NCBI GenBank assembly: GCA_937873805.1
Contig: CALMWO010000526.1
Span: 1 to 8,367 of the forward strand
Length of the DNA stretch: 8,367 nt
DNA from: an uncultured Hyphomonadaceae bacterium
Lineage (GTDB): Bacteria; Pseudomonadota; Alphaproteobacteria; Caulobacterales; Hyphomonadaceae
Direction of reading: 5' to 3'
The notes beneath the pieces were generated by a model. It saw only the letters and a program-made list of their open reading frames with translations, searched no databases and was not told the DNA's origin. Below are positions 6,283 to 8,367 of this stretch, piece by piece. Every line of letters begins with the position of its first letter. Position 1 is the first letter of the stretch. Made by a program: the position numbers and the translations under genes.

Positions 6283-6882
6283 TTATCGCCTCGACGCCAT
6301 CGCAGCCGCGATCGTGCCATCGTCAAGATGATCCAGTTCCCCACCCACCGGCACGCCGTGGGCCAGTCGCGTCACCTTCACAGGCAAATGCGCCAACCTG
6401 TCTGTGATGTAGTGGGCGGTGGTCTGTCCGTCCACGGTTGCATTGAGCGCGAGGATTACTTCGCGCACATCTGTGGCGCCGGCGCGCTCTACCAGGCCCG
6501 CGATGTTGAGGTCGTCAGGCCGGATGCCGTCGAGCGCGGACAGGGTTCCACCGACCACATGATAACGTCCGCGGAACACGCCGGACCGTTCCATCGCCCA
6601 CAGATCCCCCACCTCCTCCACCGCGCAGATCACGGAACTGTCCCGTCCCGGGGCAATGCAGACCGAGCACGGGTTCACGGTGTCGAAATTCCCGCACTGA
6701 CGGCAGATTTCGACCTTTGCCGAAGCATCGGCGAGCGCCGCCGCGAGCGGGTTCAGAAGCTGGTCGCGCTTCTTGAGCAGATGCAGCGCCGCGCGCCGCG
6801 CCGAGCGGGGCCCAAGTCCGGGCAGCTTCGACAGGAGGTCGATCAGGCGAAGGATTTCGGGGCCGGCGGAGCGATTGATCAT
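6283..6882 (-). CDS. recR: Recombination mediator protein RecR
   Basis: RecR acts with RecO (and RecF) to load RecA on single-stranded DNA coated by SSB during gap repair. The product is 199 residues, the usual length. A helix-hairpin-helix lies at about 8-40 (LLSKLPGLGPRSARRAALHLL). A C4 zinc finger is at Cys60, Cys63, Cys72 and Cys75, followed by a Toprim domain at about 82-175 (VICAVEEVGDLWAMERSGVFRGRYHVVGG). The C-terminal GGELDHLDDGTI block completes the family pattern. The frame stays open 55 codons further upstream, but those codons overlap the preceding gene and do not resemble RecR. The start chosen is the ATG giving MINRSAGPEI, at the family's normal N-terminus. The gene begins 22 bases after the 166-residue gene. 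The common dnaX-ybaB-recR order is not seen here. Confidence 0.96.
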   Translation of the reverse strand: MINRSAGPEILRLIDLLSKLPGLGPRSARRAALHLLKKRDQLLNPLAAALADASAKVEICRQCGNFDTVNPCSVCIAPGRDSSVICAVEEVGDLWAMERSGVFRGRYHVVGGTLSALDGIRPDDLNIAGLVERAGATDVREVILALNATVDGQTTAHYITDRLAHLPVKVTRLAHGVPVGGELDHLDDGTIAAAMASRR

Positions 6883-6904
6883 GGGCGGGGCCTGGGAGCT
6901 GGCG

Positions 6905-7405
6905 TCACTTCTTTTTCCGGTCCGCCGCGCGGGCCGCATCCTGAAGTTCCTCGAAGTCGGAACGCAGGACATAGGCGCGAACGAAGTCCACCGCCACGAC
7001 ACGGCCAATGAAGCTGGCAAACATCCAGTCGATATCGCGGCGCGCAACGAGACCGCGCCGGGTGAGGCCGGAGACGAACTCGAAGAAGTTCAGGAGGTCG
7101 ATCAGCTCACCCTCGAGCGCCTTGGGCATGCCGGGCGTCGCCAGCTCGGTTTTCAGCGCGGCGAATTCGGGCGAGTCAGGGTTGGCCAGCACGAAGCGGA
7201 TGCGGCGATAGCGGTCAGACTCGAAGAACATGCGGTAGAGTTCGCGCACCTGTTCCGTCTGGCGCATCCGCTCGGAACGCAGATAGCGGAACAAGCCGAA
7301 CAGACCTGCGAGCAAGGCTGCAACAAAGGTGAAGGCGGAAGCCCAGTTGCGGGCAAGCTCGGACCAGTAGAGCCAGCCATCCGCGCCATTCGCGATCACT
7401 TCCAT
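6905..7405 (-). CDS. Membrane-anchored protein of unknown function, possibly DUF4760-like
   Basis: The product is 166 residues. A short amphipathic N-terminus is followed by one membrane segment at about 21-39 (WASAFTFVAALLAGLFGLF) and a basic boundary (RYLRSERMR). The remaining roughly 120 residues look helical and cytoplasmic: a charged stretch with EQVRELYRMFFESDRYRRIRFVL (51-73), then LIDLLNFFEFVSGLTRRGL (101-119), and a polybasic C-terminus (ADRKKK). The LYxxFFESDRYRRIR and LLNFFEFV patterns resemble small proteins filed under DUF4760; this is from memory and uncertain. The frame is open to a TTG at 7465, but the ATG at 7405 is preferred because GGGAG lies 8 bases before it. recR follows after 22 bases, suggesting a shared transcript. 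Confidence 0.8.
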   Translation of the reverse strand: MEVIANGADGWLYWSELARNWASAFTFVAALLAGLFGLFRYLRSERMRQTEQVRELYRMFFESDRYRRIRFVLANPDSPEFAALKTELATPGMPKALEGELIDLLNFFEFVSGLTRRGLVARRDIDWMFASFIGRVVAVDFVRAYVLRSDFEELQDAARAADRKKK

Positions 7406-7413
7406 CCGGCACA

Positions 7414-7418
7414 CTCCC
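7414..7418 (-). promoter_or_regulatory. Ribosome-binding site that sets the start of the 166-residue protein
   Basis: GGGAG on the minus strand lies 8 bases before the ATG at 7405. It is the best-placed Shine-Dalgarno sequence on the minus strand of this window and supports this ATG over the upstream TTG at 7465, which has none. The rest of the 85-base gap (7406-7490) holds only an imperfect hairpin (about 7450-7473) and a GC-rich wobble stem just after the TonB-C-like gene's stop, both without T runs. Confidence 0.55.
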
Positions 7419-7490
7419 GACGCAACGCCAGACAGCTTCACATCATGCCGGTTGCTGGATGCCAAGCCACCGCGGCAGGCAAGGCCCGCC

Positions 7491-7901
7491 TCAGCTGGTT
7501 TTCAGCTTGTTGCAGAGGTTTGTCTTCGAGGGCGTGGTGGCGCGCCATTCGTATTCGAGGTGCTGCAGGTCACGCACCGGCTGGCCATTGCGCGTGGCGG
7601 GGACGAAGTCCTGCGCGACGAGGCAGCGCACGGTTGGTTCAAGGAAGATCGGATCGCTGCAGACGCCATCGGCGCTAAGCACGCTACCGTCTGGGCCGAT
7701 CTCCAGATCCATCTGGCAGCAGCCGGACAACTGCTTGTCGCGAGCCGGTCTGGGATAGCGGCAGGCATCCGGACGATAGCCGCCTGCAAACTGCGCCTCG
7801 GTCTTCTTGCCCGGCGTCGACGCGGTCTGGGCAAGGCCCACACCGCCGAGCCCGGCGAGGAGGGCAACTGTCGCAAGGGCAAAACGTGAGCGGATGTTCA
7901 A
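7491..7901 (-). CDS. Secreted cysteine-rich protein with a TonB-C-terminal-like domain
   Basis: The product is 136 residues from a TTG start. A Sec signal peptide (NIRSR, a hydrophobic core to residue 22, then GLA before Q25) gives a mature periplasmic protein of about 112 residues. Residues about 48-118 follow the TonB C-terminal pattern: YPRPARDKQLSG, then the strand CQMDLEIGPDGSVLSADGV, a helix region ending VRCLVAQDFVPATRNGQPV, and a final strand (LEYEWR). Unlike TonB it has no membrane anchor and no proline-rich spacer, so it is unlikely to transduce energy itself. The mature part has six cysteines (47, 61, 62, 81, 93, 130), suggesting disulphide bonds. An in-frame TAG at 7925-7923 rules out a longer protein. 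Its partner or substrate cannot be told from the sequence. It diverges from the TRIC gene. Confidence 0.8.
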   Translation of the reverse strand: MNIRSRFALATVALLAGLGGVGLAQTASTPGKKTEAQFAGGYRPDACRYPRPARDKQLSGCCQMDLEIGPDGSVLSADGVCSDPIFLEPTVRCLVAQDFVPATRNGQPVRDLQHLEYEWRATTPSKTNLCNKLKTS

Positions 7902-7908
7902 TCCTCCC
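7902..7908 (-). promoter_or_regulatory. Strong Shine-Dalgarno sequence unusually close to a TTG start
   Basis: GGGAGGA on the minus strand ends directly at the TTG (7901-7899), leaving only 1 base between the GGAGG core and the start codon instead of the usual 5-9. An in-frame ATC codon at 7895-7893 is 7 bases from the core, the ideal distance. No ATG or GTG is available in frame between the upstream stop and the signal peptide. Confidence 0.5.
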
Positions 7909-7916
7909 GTGATGCC

Positions 7917-7944
7917 TTGAGGCTAAACCGGCGTTGCCTAGCTT
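7917..7944 (+). promoter_or_regulatory. Candidate promoter of the TRIC-family gene
   Basis: TTGAGG (7917-7922) and TAGCTT (7939-7944) are spaced by 16 bases and would place the transcription start about 18 bases before the ATG at 7969. Matches to the sigma-70 consensus are partial. The -10-like box is the centre of a 16-bp near-palindrome, consistent with repression at this site, but this is inference. Confidence 0.25.
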
Positions 7945-7949
7945 GGCAA
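7934..7949. promoter_or_regulatory. 16-bp near-palindrome in the divergent intergenic region
   Basis: TTGCC (7934-7938) and GGCAA (7945-7949) flank a central AGCT (7940-7943). All positions are dyad-symmetric except one pair (T7939/T7944). It lies between the divergent TonB-C-like and TRIC genes, 19 bases before the TRIC ATG and 32 bases before the TTG of the other gene. It has the size and symmetry of a site for a dimeric helix-turn-helix regulator. No regulator gene is adjacent. Confidence 0.4.
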
Positions 7950-7968
7950 TTCGCGCTGTAGGTCTTGC

Positions 7969-8367
7969 ATGCAGATCACGCTGCTTTCAGTTCTGGATTA
8001 TGCAGGCGTCGCGACTTTCGCGGCGTCCGGCGCCCTTATGGCCGCGCAGAAGCGGCAGGACGTGGTCACGTTCATCTTCTTCGCCGCCATTACAGGCGTG
8101 GGCGGGGGAACCCTGCGCGACCTGCTGATCGATGCGCCGGTCTTCTGGGTGCTTGATCCCGGCTATGTGATCGTGTGCTCGGTGGTGGCGGTGCTGGTCT
8201 TTCTGACCCGCGGACGCGGCGTGCATGAGCAGACGCTGCTGTGGCTCGATGCGGTGGGGCTCTGCGTCTATGCCGTCGTCGGCGCGGCGAAAGCGCTGTC
8301 GCTGGGGGTTCATCCAGTGATCTGCGTGGTGATGGGCGCACTAACCGCAACGTTCGGCGGCATCATT
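7969..8367 (+). CDS. TRIC / UPF0126 family membrane protein, 3'-truncated by the window edge
   Basis: The frame is open from the ATG to the last base (133 codons, no stop), so the C-terminal third is missing; family members are about 200 residues with seven membrane helices in two inverted repeats. Repeat 1 shows LDYAGVATFAASGALMA (9-25) and the hallmark GVGGGTLRD (43-51), followed by the typical APVFWVLDPGYV (56-67). Repeat 2 begins with LDAVGLCVYAVVGAAKAL (93-110) and reaches GALTATFGGII (123-133), just before its expected second RD. Bacterial TRIC proteins form trimeric potassium-permeable channels; some UPF0126 members have been linked to glycine transport, so the substrate is open. AGG lies 6-7 bases before the ATG. 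It is divergent from the TonB-C-like gene. Confidence 0.92.
   Translation, partial: MQITLLSVLDYAGVATFAASGALMAAQKRQDVVTFIFFAAITGVGGGTLRDLLIDAPVFWVLDPGYVIVCSVVAVLVFLTRGRGVHEQTLLWLDAVGLCVYAVVGAAKALSLGVHPVICVVMGALTATFGGII

Noticed and set aside
6328..7011. 227-codon plus-strand open frame opposite recR
   Set aside because: It is an antisense shadow of recR, whose zinc finger and Toprim motifs are intact on the other strand.
6883..7047. 55-residue N-terminal extension of RecR
   Set aside because: It overlaps the C-terminus of the upstream gene, has no similarity to RecR, and RecR normally starts just before the GPEI segment.
7406..7465. 20-residue N-terminal extension of the 166-residue membrane protein from a TTG
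   Set aside because: The TTG has no ribosome site, while the ATG at 7405 has GGGAG at good spacing.
1..8367. Search for CRISPR arrays, tRNA or rRNA genes, insertion sequences, toxin-antitoxin pairs and phage genes
   Set aside because: No regular repeats, cloverleaf-like segments, transposase motifs or paired small toxin-like genes were seen. All gaps between genes are under 100 bases.

Overview
The window looks like chromosomal DNA of a GC-rich, flagellated alphaproteobacterium, most likely from the Caulobacterales/Hyphomonadaceae side of the class. The flgG-flgA-flgH gene order, a Caulobacter-like peptide deformylase, and a recR / small protein / rmuC / def cluster on one strand all fit this. 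The placement is inferred from recalled protein features and gene order; no database search was run.

Region 1 (1-2213, plus strand) is the end of a flagellar basal-body operon. flgG (distal rod, missing about 20 N-terminal residues) is followed by flgA (P-ring assembly chaperone) and flgH (L-ring lipoprotein), with only 5 bases between genes. The operon ends at flgH and meets a convergent gene 10 bases later, so the P-ring gene flgI is not next to it here.

Region 2 (2224-7901, minus strand) is a run of co-oriented genes. In transcription order they are: a secreted cysteine-rich protein with a TonB-C-like domain, a 166-residue membrane-anchored protein of unknown function, recR, an 82-residue single-pass membrane protein, rmuC, def, and a 497-residue PepSY-type inner-membrane protein. 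recR sits 22 bases after the 166-residue gene and 20 bases before the 82-residue gene, so those three are probably one transcript. rmuC, def and the PepSY gene each have 90-97 bases of upstream DNA with promoter-like or palindromic sequence and are probably at least partly expressed on their own. The fmt gene that often follows def is not present; the PepSY gene is there instead.

Region 3 (7969-8367, plus strand) is the start of a TRIC/UPF0126 family membrane protein that runs off the window. It diverges from the TonB-C-like gene across a 67-base region holding a near-perfect 16-bp palindrome.

I see no mobile element, CRISPR array, tRNA, rRNA or prophage signature, and no gene-free stretch longer than 100 bases. 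This is mainly housekeeping DNA. The points worth a second look are at gene borders: candidate operators before the PepSY gene, rmuC and the TRIC gene, possible leaderless starts for rmuC and def, an odd start site on the TonB-C-like gene, and three poorly characterised small proteins.
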